DNA of 64,000 nt from Xiphias gladius (taxonomy: Eukaryota > Chordata > Actinopteri > Istiophoriformes > Xiphiidae), in assembly GCF_016859285.1 (NCBI RefSeq), contig NC_053407.1, forward strand, positions 25,353,857 to 25,417,856. Direction: 5' to 3'. A program made the translations under genes and the position numbers. Positions 40,317 to 59,834 of the stretch are shown here, piece by piece. The notes beneath the pieces are model-generated. The model searched no databases. It worked only from the letters and a program-made list of their open reading frames with translations, and was not told the DNA's origin. The first letter of the stretch is position 1, and each line of letters starts with the position of its first letter.

Positions 40317-43074
40317 ACACAACAGATTTCTTTTTCTTTTCAATCAGCATGAAAGTGGCGGAGGGTGTAAAGGAGGGGGAGGACACGGGGGGAGTGATGG
40401 TGACGGTTTTTGGCCAATGGTGGAAGTGCTTCCATGATGAAAGGCAGGGTCAGGGCACATTTTAGATGATGTAATGTTGGGTATACACTTTAGGTAAGAG
40501 ATGGTTTAAGGGGCTGGAGGGATTTGACTACATTCCAAGGAGACTCGGATGAAGTGAGAAGTGACCATTGTGACTGCTGATTCCCACTTTGATTTCTGCC
40601 ACGTGCACACGCTTGGGGGAGAGGAGCGGTGGAGTCTATGTTCAGATGCTCTGTTTCACATGTTCAGATGCATGATGGCGGGAATGTTGATGTTGTCAGG
40701 CACCTAACTCTGCCACCAGCAATATTTTCTCGAAGGCAACGGGGTTAACTGTCTGGCAGTAAGAATACATTTCTTTTAATTGTATCTCAGTTGTCTTTCA
40801 ATTCAAAGATATCACTAATATCACGGAATTCTAAGCTAAGTATTTCTTTACTTGGCAATCTTATGGCAAAGATTTGTAATCAGGTGTCTATCTCTCTATA
40901 TGAGTAAAAATGAATATTCATCAATTGAAAGCATCCCAAACCCCTCTTAGAATAATTATATTGTGCTGAAAGAACAAAAATAATGAAAACATACCCCAGT
41001 AACAACCGTTTATTATAAACTTTGCCAAACTCTTTCAGCTCATTGCAGTTAACAAGAGCAAGTGTTGTTAAAGTATCGCACAGTTTAGTCTGATGCAGCC
41101 AGATTTGGCATCCAAAAACACGACGGGAAAAAAAAGCAAACCAAAAAAAGGGAAAATACAGCAGGAAAAAGTTGCTATTCAGCAGGTCAAATGTGTTACA
41201 AGGGTTCTGCGCTCAGAACGCCTCACAGACCATCGGATCTTTGCTTTAAAACTAGAAATCCTTTGCTGTGATGGAGGAGGAAAGCTCCTGCACACATGCA
41301 CGCAGGCAACCACCACCTTCGCTACGAGGATTTGGATTTAGACTTAGGTGCATTCATATCACTAAACATGGACCCTAAACTATCCGCAATTCCCTGTGAT
41401 CAGATTATTTCTCACGTATACATTATGTCTCAGCACACAGAACATACTGACACTGTGCACGTGCCAGTCACGCCTGACAGTTACGCTGTGGCGTGTACGC
41501 CTGTGTGTGTGTGTGTGTGTGTGTCAGGGCTATTGTGAGCATTAGGAGCGGAGAAAAATGTAAAGGTTTATATAATGTGATCGGCCCTTCATCACGTCGC
41601 GCACACGTACTCAGTCGTTCACGTCTAATCACAACTGAGTGAGGCCGAGTTTTAAAAAAAATCTCCAGATTAATCCCAATTGAGCAACGGAGAGGTGTGG
41701 ATGAAAACACATTAACAAAGAGGTGCCGGGCAGTAAATGCAGCAGGACACTAATCATAGTACTTGCTGTGGTCGTTGGGTGAAATATTATTTTGATGATC
41801 TTCTCTGTTTTATCTTTGATTCAAGATCCATTCGCTGCTTTGTGTGCTGGGAAAATTTTACAGCCTTTGTCTCACTGTTGTAAAACAGTGGAATATACTC
41901 AAGACTCATAAAGCCATCAGCAGGGGTGTAGGTGTCCAGTTATGAGGCCCCTTGCTATTTCCTTCTGTTCCCTACAAAAGACAAACTTCTGCGTCTTACC
42001 CGCCACACATTTATTTATTCATCAACTGTACACGCCTTTACTGAAAAGCAGCCCCGCGCTAAAACAACACAAAATGGTACAGTGGCTCTCCGGGCAGGTG
42101 TCTGTACACCGAACAGTGTATGGACCCGCAGCGGGTAGTTCTTCTGTGTAGGTCGAGGTTTTGTAAGTTGTCCATTTTCCTCCCTCTCACCCTGGGCTGC
42201 ACTAACGTCACTGACACACGTTTTCCTCCTGATGCAACGATGAAGGGGCAGGCAGCCGACCAGTAATCTGCTAAATCGGGCCTGATCTGCTCAAGAAAGC
42301 GATTTGGGAAACAAAATTAGATGGATTGGGCAAACAATGCTCCTCTCTGTTCTCTCCCTATAGCCTGGGCTCTGTTCAGGCATTAGACGTGTGTGCGTTC
42401 GTTCGTTTGAGTGAGAAGCAAAGAATCGGAGGCACAAGGACAAAGCCACATACAGAGCCATGGAGCATAACAAAATGTACAGCTCCACCTGCAGCTCACT
42501 GGACTCCCTGTTTAGTCTAAGTTAAACTGTATGCTCTCTAGTATCATGCCCACGTCTTTATACCTATACAACCTCACATGAAACAACCACATAAAGCTGC
42601 GCAGCATTTCAGCTCAATGACTCACATGGCTGCGAGTATTTGAGACACCGGGACCGAATTGGGGATCCTTGGAAAGAAGAAAAACATGGTGCTTTTGTGT
42701 GACTAGATGTCTTCTCTGTAGTGACATATCAAACTCTTTTTGCCAAATGAATTGGGTGTACAGGGTCAGCTCACCTTTACCGCTGTGGATTTACTAACCT
42801 ACGTGGACATGGCGCCATTCGATGATTTCACATGCTGATCCAGTGTTTGTGACGGATTCTGACAAGCTGGTCTGGGTCGTCCAACACCAACAGAGCCGTG
42901 GTTACATCCATCAAAGCTGCTCCTGCTTTTGCGAAGCCGCTGTTAATGCTGATCTGGCAGTGCGTCAAGTAGGACGACAGTGATGCCATGGTTGGAGTTT
43001 TTCCTCTTCAATTAGCGTAGGGAAGTGTTTCTAATATTCACTGATTGCACTGCAGCTTATTCATAATGTCCAAC

Positions 43075-43775
43075 GTAATATACAGACGGGTGAAAAATTA
43101 AAGGAAGAACCTGAATAAATGAGCGGGGAAACATAACGGATGCGGATGCTTCCACACAGGTGCGCTGCATGGTACAATTAAGCAGTTAACATCCCATCAT
43201 GCTCTGTGGCAGGGATAAAAATGCTGAGCAGGCCCAGTTGATTCTGAATTTTTCAAGATGGCAGGGAGGGAAAAGATTTAAATGACTTTGAAAGAGGGTT
43301 CCTTGTTGGGGCACGGATGGCAGGAGTCACACACAGACTGCTCAGCTGGCCTGTGTTTCAATAGGAACAGTGACTTAAGTGACGTCTGCATTTAGATCTG
43401 TGGGAAAGACGTCGGTAAATAGGGTCAGAAACTGTGGTGGACAGCGCACACTTGATGACCGTGATGCTCGTGCATTAGTAGAAACATGCAAGGACAAACA
43501 GAAGAGCAAGTCTGCCTCAGGTGACTGAGAATGACAACGCAGGGCGTGATCAGACCGTGTCGGTGAGGACAGTCTGTCGACAACTACATAGAGAGGGATA
43601 TCATGGTAGGGTCGCAGTGCGTAAACTCCTCATTACAAAGATAAATGCCAGTGAGAAAATTGATGAGGTCAGATGAGTCATCCTTTCACCATATTCTCAA
43701 CAAGTGGGCAAGTGCATGTGACGTACACCAGAAGAACGTAACAGCCCCCGAATGCTAAAGTGTATGTGTGTGTGT
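43075..43775 (+). mobile_element. Decayed Tc1-like transposon, 5' part
   Basis: The left end CAGACGGGTGAAAAATTAAAGG is of a type found at Tc1-like element ends. On the plus strand, broken reading frames resemble the transposase helix-turn-helix region (DFERGFLVGARMAG), then DRDARALVET, QTVSVRTVCRQLHREGYHGR and SDESSF. Stops, frameshifts and an internal deletion after SDESSF make it non-functional. The 3' end is lost at a GT/AT simple repeat. Confidence 0.75.
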
Positions 43776-43847
43776 GTGTGTATGTATATATGTATATTAT
43801 ATATATATATAAAATTTATTTTTAATTTATATAAATATATAAATAAA

Positions 43848-44142
43848 ATATTATTGACTGCAAAGGATTTTCATCCATATATAAAGAAGTAATACTTTGT
43901 TCATAATTATGATATGTCCAATTACTTTTGAGCCTCTGAAATGAGGGACTATGTATAAAAATGGCTGTAATTCCTAAATGGTTAATGCAATTTTTTATTT
44001 TTAAACCCCTTGAATTAAAACTTAAAAAGTCTACACTTCAATCACATCTTGATGGCTTCATTATAAATTTGTTGTGGTGGAGTACAGAGGACAAAACTAT
44101 GAAAATTGTGTCACTTTCCATATACTTATGGACACAACTGTG
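43848..44142. mobile_element. Terminal fragment of another DNA transposon
   Basis: The fragment runs from TGACTGCAAAGGATTTTC through AATTACTTTTGAGCCTCTGA and ATGGCTGTAATTCCTAAATG to a terminus TACTTATGGACACAACTG. The reverse complement of that end resembles the CAGTTRGGTCCATAARTAT terminal repeat of a common fish Tc1-like family, by recall. Only the non-coding end is present. Confidence 0.65.
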
Positions 44143-44156
44143 CGCACACACACCCG

Positions 44157-44160
<4 letters not shown>

Positions 44161-44190
<30 letters not shown>
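44161..44190. repeat. CA microsatellite
   Basis: Fifteen CA units follow directly after the transposon terminus at about 44142, after a few imperfect units. Confidence 0.9.
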
Positions 44191-44194
<4 letters not shown>

Positions 44195-45187
44195 CTTTTT
44201 AGCATCCAGGCGCAGGTCAAGATAACCCTGATGATTTTTTTTAGACTTCACAAAGCTCCTCCAGAGCCATAGTAGACTTTATACAACAGTTTTCACAAGC
44301 TCTATAGTATTCCTCATAACTTAACTCATCATGATGTCTAAAATCTGTGTACTTTTCACAGCGTTGGCACATTCATTCACTGAAATCAACGTCATGGTGT
44401 TGTATTTTAACAAGATGTCATTTTATTAGGACATTTAGGAGCAGCTTTCAATGTGAGGTAATGAAATACCACTGATACTATTGTTACAATATTGTATTGT
44501 CACATATACTTTACATGGAGGTAACTGCAATACTTTAAACATGAAGATGGAAGTTTAAACTTGTGCGGTTTATTTTTAAAAAAATGTGTTTTCCGTTTGC
44601 CTTGTAGACAAGCGTTTTAATGTGCTTGTTAACAGACATTTGGAAAAAAAAAGAAAAAAACGAACTCAACTGAAAAATACAGTGGTGTTTTCCAAAACAG
44701 CTGTAACTGTGCCCTAAAATTAGTCTTGTGTCCTCTTAATAGTTACCATTTAGCCTTTCAAGTAAGAGTAGAGACGGTGAGAAAACTCTGCAGGTCATAA
44801 CTGTAAAACTACCGACACTTTCCACACCATAAACACAATCAAGTTCCGAACAATTAACTTGATTTCTATCAACTCTGCAAGCAAATATCTGGTGTCACAG
44901 CAAAAAACTGCTGTGAGGAGAACCAACCGAGTTTAACATGTTTAAATGTAATAAGTTAACAAGTGTTTTCATTCAAGCAATAAAGTTATTTCCCCCAAAG
45001 TGATACAGTACATCTTCTCAATAGAGTTAATGTAGATAATTTTTGCTCCCCAGACTTAATATATACTTGTGTTTTTCATTCACATTATTTATAGTTTTCT
45101 CAATCTGCTCTGATGATTAGGAACATCACCATCTAACACGGACTTTTTGAGGCGCTCCCCACCACATGCCTCATGAACACCCTCCCC

Positions 45188-47456
45188 TCACCGGCTGTCA
45201 GCCGTGACTTCGTCCGGCCAGTACTCGTCCTGCATGTAGTGGTTTGAGGAGGCGAAGCTGGGCTCGCACGGAGCGTTGTCGTCCCTCAGCTTGTTCTGCA
45301 GCTCCCGTTCCCACTCGCCCTCCACCAGCTTGTAGAGGTCCAGGGCGGCCTGAGCGTCCTCCAGCGAACAGTGACCTCTCTTCCCGACCTGGGCAGAGAG
45401 AAACAGACAGGGTCAGCATGGAGGACATTCAATCATGTGCAGGGAAGACAAAAATTAACTCTCTTTTACTCTAAAGAACTGTTTGGTGAAATTTGTGAGT
45501 TTATGGTGACCATGTTTTCAAAAAAGTTTTTAGCGTGGACCCCCTTGAGCCTGACTGATGGTGGATTTTATAGTTATATCTGCTGATATTTTGAATTTTT
45601 GAAATTTACTTGTTAAACACAACATAAATAAACATTTTGACATGTATATCTCTTAATTTAGATTATTAAAGAGCTGTGACCTGTACTGTATTTAATAATT
45701 AATAATGAATTAATTTCCCCAAATGCCTTTTCTTTACCCACCCAGGGGTGCACACTGCACAATTGTTACTTTCAACAAAGCAGAGATAAGCGCTTTTTGA
45801 CATTTAAATGACTTTTCACTTGTTACAAAAGTTTTCTGTGGTCTACTGAGGTTTCTTGTTAAGAGAAAATATATAGATCTCTCTAACATATTTCTGTATT
45901 AAGCTCCTTGATGCACTGCACACAGTCTGTTTGGTCCATTACTGGTAAGAATAGGATGAATACAAACGCAAAACAACAAAAACTGCCTGAGAGTGTCTTA
46001 GAACCAGTACCAATGTCTGTTTTATAAGTGTTTTATCTTTAGTGTTAAACATAGTCTTCACAACTCAGATCGTGAACTCTTCAAAGTGTAAGCAAGTAAG
46101 GAAAGAAATCTTAATGCAGAACACAGCTTTTAAGTCTTTTCAACAATGTTTGTGATATAAAAAAAATAGCTTAAAAGACATTAGGTTAGATGCCTTTCAG
46201 TAGTTTAGCAGTTTCAGTGAAAAACCTCAGTTATCACTGTGGATATGAAATGAAAAACAACAACAAACTCCCCTCTCCCCGTTTCTGAGAGAAATAAAGT
46301 TCCATATTCACATTGTGTGAAGACGGAGGATGCCCGTGACACTCATTAAGTCTCACCTGTATCCTCCTGTTGAGCAGCTTACTGGCCAAGATTTTGAGGG
46401 AAGGGCAGCGTTCTCGGGGAAAACCGACCAACCGGCTGAGGAGACGTGTCGTACTGGTGTCTCTGACCATGTGACATGGATGGAGTATGTCTAGCGCCTC
46501 AAAGTCGTTGTAGATGGAGTGGCCCACGACCACTTTGCCCACAAGTATGCCGAGGATCTACAGGAGAGAAGCCACGCAAGTGCAGAAGAAGACAAACATA
46601 ATATTTACCTGTAATTACTGATGATAGCTGATTTCCAAAACTCAGCAAGCTAAATACAGAGCAAAGCAATGACTCCTGCTTGGGAAAGCCAGATGAATAC
46701 ATTTATAGACTTGCTGCTGTACTTTTTTTTAGCTACTAATTTTAAAATAAAACTTGAATTGTAGGTTATATTTCAGCCTAGCAGACACAAGTGACCTCCT
46801 CAATAATGTTCCCAGTCACAAAATAGTACATTTTAGGGGAGCCCTGGTGGCCGCTGATCTCTTCCCTCAGTTCCAGTCATTTGTCCACTTTCAACAGTCA
46901 ATCAAATGCAAAAAGTGCCCAAAATAATAACAACAATACCCAATTTCATCACCTATTGAAATTATTTTTTCGCAGTATTGCATGTTTTTAAATTAGAAAA
47001 TGAAGAAAGCAGCTTGTAAGTGTTGCAAAGAATACAACTTTCGGGGACAAACAAACAAATAGATGGATTTCAGTTCAATGCTAAGGTCTCTTCAGGACTG
47101 AGGCATTAACCCACTTTGTTGAACTACTTTAACCATTTTTCTTCAGATAAATCAAAACCCCTTCAATTTAAACAAGAGGAGCATGGTGACTAAGATCTGT
47201 AGTGCTCTTCTGAATTTCATTTTGGACAGACAGAGCAGTAAAAAGGTGACAAATGTATGCTCATTTTAGGCATTTCCTTTTGAAAATACACTTCAGTTCA
47301 GGATATTAGTGTGTGTTTGGCTGCCTGTCCAGGTATGAACGTGAGGAGGACTGGTTGGCAGGAGGTTAATTCAAATGATGTTGATTAATCATTTGCAGGG
47401 AAGGACGAGAGAGTCTGAGTTTAGTTGCATACTTACATGAAAATACTGGAACTTTT

Positions 47457-47489
<33 letters not shown>

Positions 47490-49173
47490 GTTGTTATTTG
47501 ATCAAGAAAAATCATTTCATGTGCTCTCAAAACAACCTCAGTTCTTTGTGGCACTGATTCCACAGGATGTCGGAAACATTCCTTTGAGATTCTGCTCCAA
47601 GGTGACGTGACTGCACCACATAATTTCTGCAGATTTGTCAGATGCACATTCATGCTACCAACCTCCCATTCTACCACATCCCAAAGGTGTTTTATTGGAT
47701 TCAGATCTGGTGACTGGGGAGGACACTGCAGTGCACTGAACTCACTGTCACGTTCATGAAAACAGTCAGACGTTTGCTTTGTGACATGATGTGTTATCAT
47801 GCTGGAAGAAGCCATTAAAATATGGTAAATTGTGGGCATAAACGGATGCACATGGTCAGCAACAAAACTCAGACAGGCCGGGGCATTCAGACCATGACTG
47901 ATTGGCATTAAGGGGCCCAAAGTGTGCCAAGAAAACATTCCCCACCCCATTAAAACCTCCACCACCGGTCTGGACTGCCAACATAAGGCAGGTTGGGTCC
48001 ATGGATTCATGCTGTTGACACCAAATTCTGCTGCCTCAGCAGAAATCCAGATACATCACAGCAGACTACATTTTTCCAGTCATCAGCTTTCCACTTTTGG
48101 TGCAGCCTGTACACACTGCAACCTCAGTAAACTCTGGAGACTGGAGACTGCTGTGCATGGAAATCCCAGGAGATCAGCAGTTTCAGAAATACTCAAATCA
48201 GCCCATCTGGCACCAACAGTCATGCCACGGTCATAGTCACTGAGATTTCTCTGATGTCTGATGTGAACAGTAACTGAAGCTCCTGACCTTTATCTGCATG
48301 ATGTCATGAATTGTGCTGCTGCCATGTGATTGGCTGATTGAATAATTACATGAATAAGCAGGTGTACCGGTGCTCCTAATAAAGTGCTCGGTGAGTACAT
48401 TGTTACTCACTGCCCACACTGATTAATTCATTGTATACTAAGAAATGAAAAAATGAGTGAGAGAGGATGACAGAGAATCAAAACAGCAGATCTAGATCCC
48501 AAAGTGAAGCTGGCCTCACCTCCTCCCTGGCCTGAACGAAGGGTGTGGCACTGTGCAGATGATGCCTCCGGATGCCACTCCAGCGGGTCCTGTAGTCTGT
48601 GACAGGCTGACACGGTTGGACGTATTTATCATACAGGACGTTACCGTGATAGTCCAGGATGCTGCAGCGGGCCAGCTCGCTGCAGCGCCCGCCAGGCCCC
48701 GTCCCCACCATCTCACAGTCCAACGCCACCACTGTAGTCGGGCAGGAGCTGAGGCACGGTGAACTTCGACCACTGGCTGGAGGACTGGCCTCAGAGGAGA
48801 AGCCGCTGTCCATCTCCCAGCTGTCTCTGAGGGCCGTGACTAAACTGTGGTGGTCAGAAGCTTTAGGCACAAACACAGAGAGTCCTAGTTTAGATGCATC
48901 ACTGCTCCTGTTTTCAGAGTTCAGAGTGTTTTGACTTTCCTGCATTGTATCACTGAGTTTGGTCTTTTTGACCAATTTATTTGTATCCGGATGTTCGTAG
49001 TGGTCGTCTGTTCTTTTCCTTTTCTTGTTGGCGATTATTATCTTCTGCTTACATTTCTTCCTGGCTCTTGCGTTCTCCACGGCATGAGGCATCATGGCTT
49101 TTTTCAAATACCGGTAGCTGCTGAGAAGCCTCCACGAGCAGGCTTTACTCTTTTCCGGCGCCTCTGTCATCAT
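45188..49173 (-). CDS. aen: Apoptosis-enhancing nuclease (ISG20-like 1), DEDDh exonuclease
   Basis: AEN is a nuclear 3'-5' exonuclease induced by p53 that promotes DNA damage-induced apoptosis in mammals. Coding exons are 48520-49173, 46357-46557 and 45188-45388, all phase 0, giving 351 residues (human 325 as recalled). Residues 38-57 form a lysine/arginine-rich stretch ([16 protein letters not shown]), a likely nuclear or nucleolar signal. The exonuclease domain starts near residue 148: motif I is LDCEMVGTG (Asp152, Glu154), motif II is [14 protein letters not shown] (Asp236), and motif III is HCSLED (His291, Asp296). All DEDDh catalytic residues are therefore present. The tail MQDEYWPDE matches the AEN-specific end and separates it from ISG20. 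Two ATGs occur at the start (49173 and 49170), with an in-frame TGA just upstream. A Tc1-like relic lies in the first coding intron. Confidence 0.95.
47456..48400 (-). mobile_element. Near full-length decayed Tc1-like transposon in aen intron
   Basis: On the minus strand the right end reads TACTCACCGAGCACTTTATT then AGGAGCACC. It is followed by a degraded helix-turn-helix ([12 protein letters not shown]). An open frame at 47456-48010 contains [28 protein letters not shown] and [20 protein letters not shown], the signature block of Tc1 transposases. The DNA between the helix-turn-helix and this frame carries stops or shifts. The expected DNAPCH-like catalytic block is replaced by [12 protein letters not shown]. 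The 3' terminal repeat is lost in an AT microsatellite (47459-47488). Confidence 0.85.
47459..47488. repeat. AT microsatellite at the transposon edge
   Basis: About 14 AT/TA units occupy the place where the second terminal repeat of the Tc1-like element is expected. Confidence 0.9.
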
Positions 49174-49203
49174 CAATCAATGAAACTGGCCTCGAAGTCA
49201 TTT
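49174..49203 (-). other. aen: aen 5' UTR start of exon 2 with overlapping upstream ATG
   Basis: The acceptor TTTCTTTAG precedes 49203. An ATG at 49201 opens an 18-codon frame ([18 protein letters not shown]) that overlaps the main start in another frame. Confidence 0.6.
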
Positions 49204-50255
49204 CTAAAGAAATCAAAACAAAAGAAAACAACCAGATTATCATTACAAAAAAAATTAAGCAGGTGACCACTACTACTCAAGATCTAAGTTTTTAAAATCT
49301 ACAGATTCACTCTGAAAAAAAAAAAGGTAGAATTGCACCTTTTGTTCAGGGGGCTGTTGCAGAGTCTCGCATTCAAACAGACTGACTGACATTATGTGCA
49401 TTATACAGAAAAGTGTTTACAACCCCTTTATTTTAGAGCCCATGCAGAAATACCACTGACTTGATGTGACTGACAGCAACACGTTACAACACTCTGTGGT
49501 ATCTGTGTACTACATGTTGCGAGCACCTTCGGATCTTGGTCAATACAGCAGTCAAGTTAGCTAATTCGTAGTTAAAAAAAAAAAAAAGTAAATTTTTTAA
49601 AGTCGGGGAAATTTCAGAGGAGCTTTATTCTGAACTATTCTGCGAACGACAGAAGCCACCAAACTTTGTTCAAAATTCCCGACTGTTTAATGTTCCTTTG
49701 CTATCCACTGGGCTTTTTTTTTCCCCATCACTTGTCAAGTCTAATCGAGGTTTTGTTGGATCATTTCTTGACTCTAGTGGTCTAGTAAAACCAACATACA
49801 CTGAACTGTATGTAAAACCCACCAAAAACTCGTCAACATCTGATTTTAGGTGTCTGCATCTTCTGAAGAGGCCGTGGTAGACAGTAGTGATCACTGCAAA
49901 TATTTACGAAGACGTGCTTTCTTGTTGAGTTGTATACAAGCCGTGTTGAACACTGGGCCTTAAGAGTTGGGAAAAAGCGGGGACTCGGGTTCTGTGCAGT
50001 GTCTAACTTTGCGGTTAGTCGGGGCCGACTTTTACTGCCAGATATTTCGATGGAGTCTGGCGTTCCGTCCTAGAAAACCGACTGCCCTAGCTAGCTGAAG
50101 AAAGCCACGTCAAACGAGGCACCAAACATCGTTTTCTCGAAGAAAAATAGCACGTAAGATTATTGCCAAGATGCACAACTGTTATTAACGAGTGTCAACA
50201 AGAGACACAAAAAAGACACATTCAAACAAGAAAGATTGAATTATTTGTATGTTAC

Positions 50256-50350
50256 CTTCCGACGCAGCACGTGTACAGTCTGTACATGCCTGGACAAGTC
50301 CGCTCTGCTCTCAATCTGATTGGCTCCTTCTCTTCGTCGTTGGTTGTTTG
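50256..50350 (-). other. aen: aen non-coding first exon (3' border defined)
   Basis: On the minus strand GCTGCGTCGGAAG is followed by GTAACATAC, giving a donor with exon end at 50256. Joined to 49203 it supplies the 5' UTR. The upstream border is unknown. A second upstream ATG (ATGTACAGACTG) lies in this exon. Confidence 0.5.
50282..50301. promoter_or_regulatory. Near-consensus p53 response element at the aen 5' end
   Basis: GTACATGCCT joined directly to GGACAAGTCC matches two RRRCWWGYYY half-sites with no spacer. Nineteen of 20 positions fit, the only miss being T at the second base. It lies 26-45 bp upstream of the first-exon donor. AEN is a known direct p53 target in mammals. Confidence 0.6.
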
Positions 50351-50459
50351 ACAAGAGGCGTCCAGCTGCCAAGTGCATTATGGAGTCGCCACCTACAGGC
50401 CCGGCGCGACCTTGCGCGTTATGTTTCGTAATAACACAAGGTTGAAGGCTTCAGATGAG

Positions 50460-51530
50460 AGAGACAGTAAAAAGACATAAAGGAGCCACTGAGGCACACG
50501 TTAACGATCAATCAGTGATCAAACCCACACCGCCGAATCAGGACTGGTGGGTTCATTCACCAAATACCAACGAATCAAGATCCTCTTGTTACTAATTGGA
50601 TTTCATACATTGCCAATTAAAACTTTTTTTTTTAAGGGTATACAACGGATAAAATGAGTTTGACTAATGTAAAAATGTTCTAAAAAAAAAAAATCCTTAT
50701 ATTTTGCCCTAGAAATAACAAATGACAGCGACTTTAGCTTGACTTGAGTCTGTGGTAAAGAAAGATTAATCTACAATTTATTGTTTTAGAAAAATAGTGT
50801 CTGCGAGCAGCGAAAACCACTTCACTGTAGAAACTAAATACATTTCATGTTACAGAAAATTGGACTGTCGTATTGTTTTCTACTGCTTACCGTTTATGCT
50901 GTTGTGCTTTTTGTCTTAAATCCCAAATGGTGTAATTTTCACACCAAACTAAATTCAGTTCAATTCAAAATTATTGAAATTGGTTTGTTGAAAACAAAAT
51001 AGTTACAAAATAGCAATTGTGAATGAGTAACTAATTTACTCAGGAAAAAAAAAAAATCCCAAATATTTCAAGCTTCTAATACATTTCTAAATTTCTAAGT
51101 TAGTTTTTTCTTCTGTTTTACATCATTATAAAACTATTATCTTTAGGTTTTGGACTGTTGGTTGAACCAAGATATTATAAAGATGTCACCACAGACTCTG
51201 GGAATTTAGGATGGACTTTTTTTTTTTTTTTTTTTTTAAATAAACCATTCTTACACTTTATTGGTCAAATGAGCAACGGATTCTTAAAAAAAAAAAAAAA
51301 AAAAACAAACTGACAAATTCATTGATAATGAAAATAATCATTAGTTGCAGACCTGTCTCTCAGGAACTAAATGCAATTACAGAAACGTCAATGTGTTGGT
51401 GTTCTTATGAGGATCAAATGTCTTAACTTTATAAACATAATTACCAAAATTGTGAATTACAGGTGAAAAGCAGAACTATTTAACTGCCATGAGAGTATGA
51501 TAAAACATTTACATTCATTAATGAGATCAT
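50460..51530. other. aen-pdia3 intergenic interval
   Basis: This AT-rich gap has no recognised gene. It contains poly-T and poly-A tracts near 51220-51305 and a reverse copy of the GCTGCAAC-type element ending at 51351. Confidence 0.55.
51130..51351. mobile_element. GCTGCAAC-type non-autonomous element, copy 5
   Basis: It contains TAGGTTTTGGACTGTTGGTT and ends ATTGATAATGAAAATAATC then ATTAGTTGCAGACCTG. Internal homopolymer expansions have disrupted it. Confidence 0.6.
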
Positions 51531-51557
51531 ACAGTTCATTTTGGTTTTGTGGGCCTT

Positions 51558-51563
51558 TTTATT
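51558..51563 (-). terminator. Candidate polyadenylation signal of pdia3
   Basis: TTTATT on the plus strand reads AATAAA on the pdia3 strand, about 520 bases after the stop codon. An A-tract lies at 51605-51650 in the predicted 3' UTR. Confidence 0.4.
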
Positions 51564-51602
51564 TCATAATCCTTCCAAATGTACAAAAACAAAGACACGT
51601 TA

Positions 51603-51633
<31 letters not shown>

Positions 51634-52079
51634 AAAAAAAAGAAAAAAGGAATTCACCATTACCATTATCCCCTGTGACGATGACATAAAAAAACAAAAC
51701 AAAAAACAAAGCAACAGATGACAAGAGACTGGTGTCAAACCAAAGTGCATCCGCCTGAGGTGTAGTATTCAGACCAGGGGGAAATAAAAATCTCAATTTT
51801 TCAAAAGCTGTCCCCTCTTCCCTAAAAATTGGTTTTTGTTTTTAAACATCAGGCAGGCCCTGGCCACCACCTTTCCACCTTCCACAGTTTTCCCAGAGCA
51901 GCGGAGGACCTAAAAGGGGGGCCACGTCTTTTTGACTTGGCTTCAGAGCATTCGGTGGTTCACTAAGAGTAGAATATAATTTAGTTCTTTCTCTGCATGG
52001 ATTTCCCCAATCCTCCTCCTGTCATGGTGGGGGGCTGGGGTGGGGGGTAGGGGGTGTGTTGAGTTCCTGTGTGGAGCTT

Positions 52080-59834
<7,755 letters not shown>

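Larger units (their letters stand above)
40420..45187. other. rlbp1-aen intergenic interval
   Basis: No gene was recognised in this stretch. It holds a decayed Tc1-like transposon (43075-43775), the end of a second DNA transposon (43848-44142), GT/CA microsatellites (41505-41524, 43763-43780 and 44161-44190), an AT-rich patch (43785-43860) and otherwise unassigned sequence. Open frames at 41093-41341 and 41296-41538 show no domain. Confidence 0.6.

Noticed and set aside
40088-40343. Small open frames on both strands around 40.1-40.3 kb
   Set aside because: They overlap the predicted non-coding first exon and promoter of rlbp1 and show no conservation.
45188-51500. Possible mir-7 or mir-9 precursor, expected because such microRNAs lie near this block in mammals
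   Set aside because: I looked for the mature sequences on both strands and did not see them.
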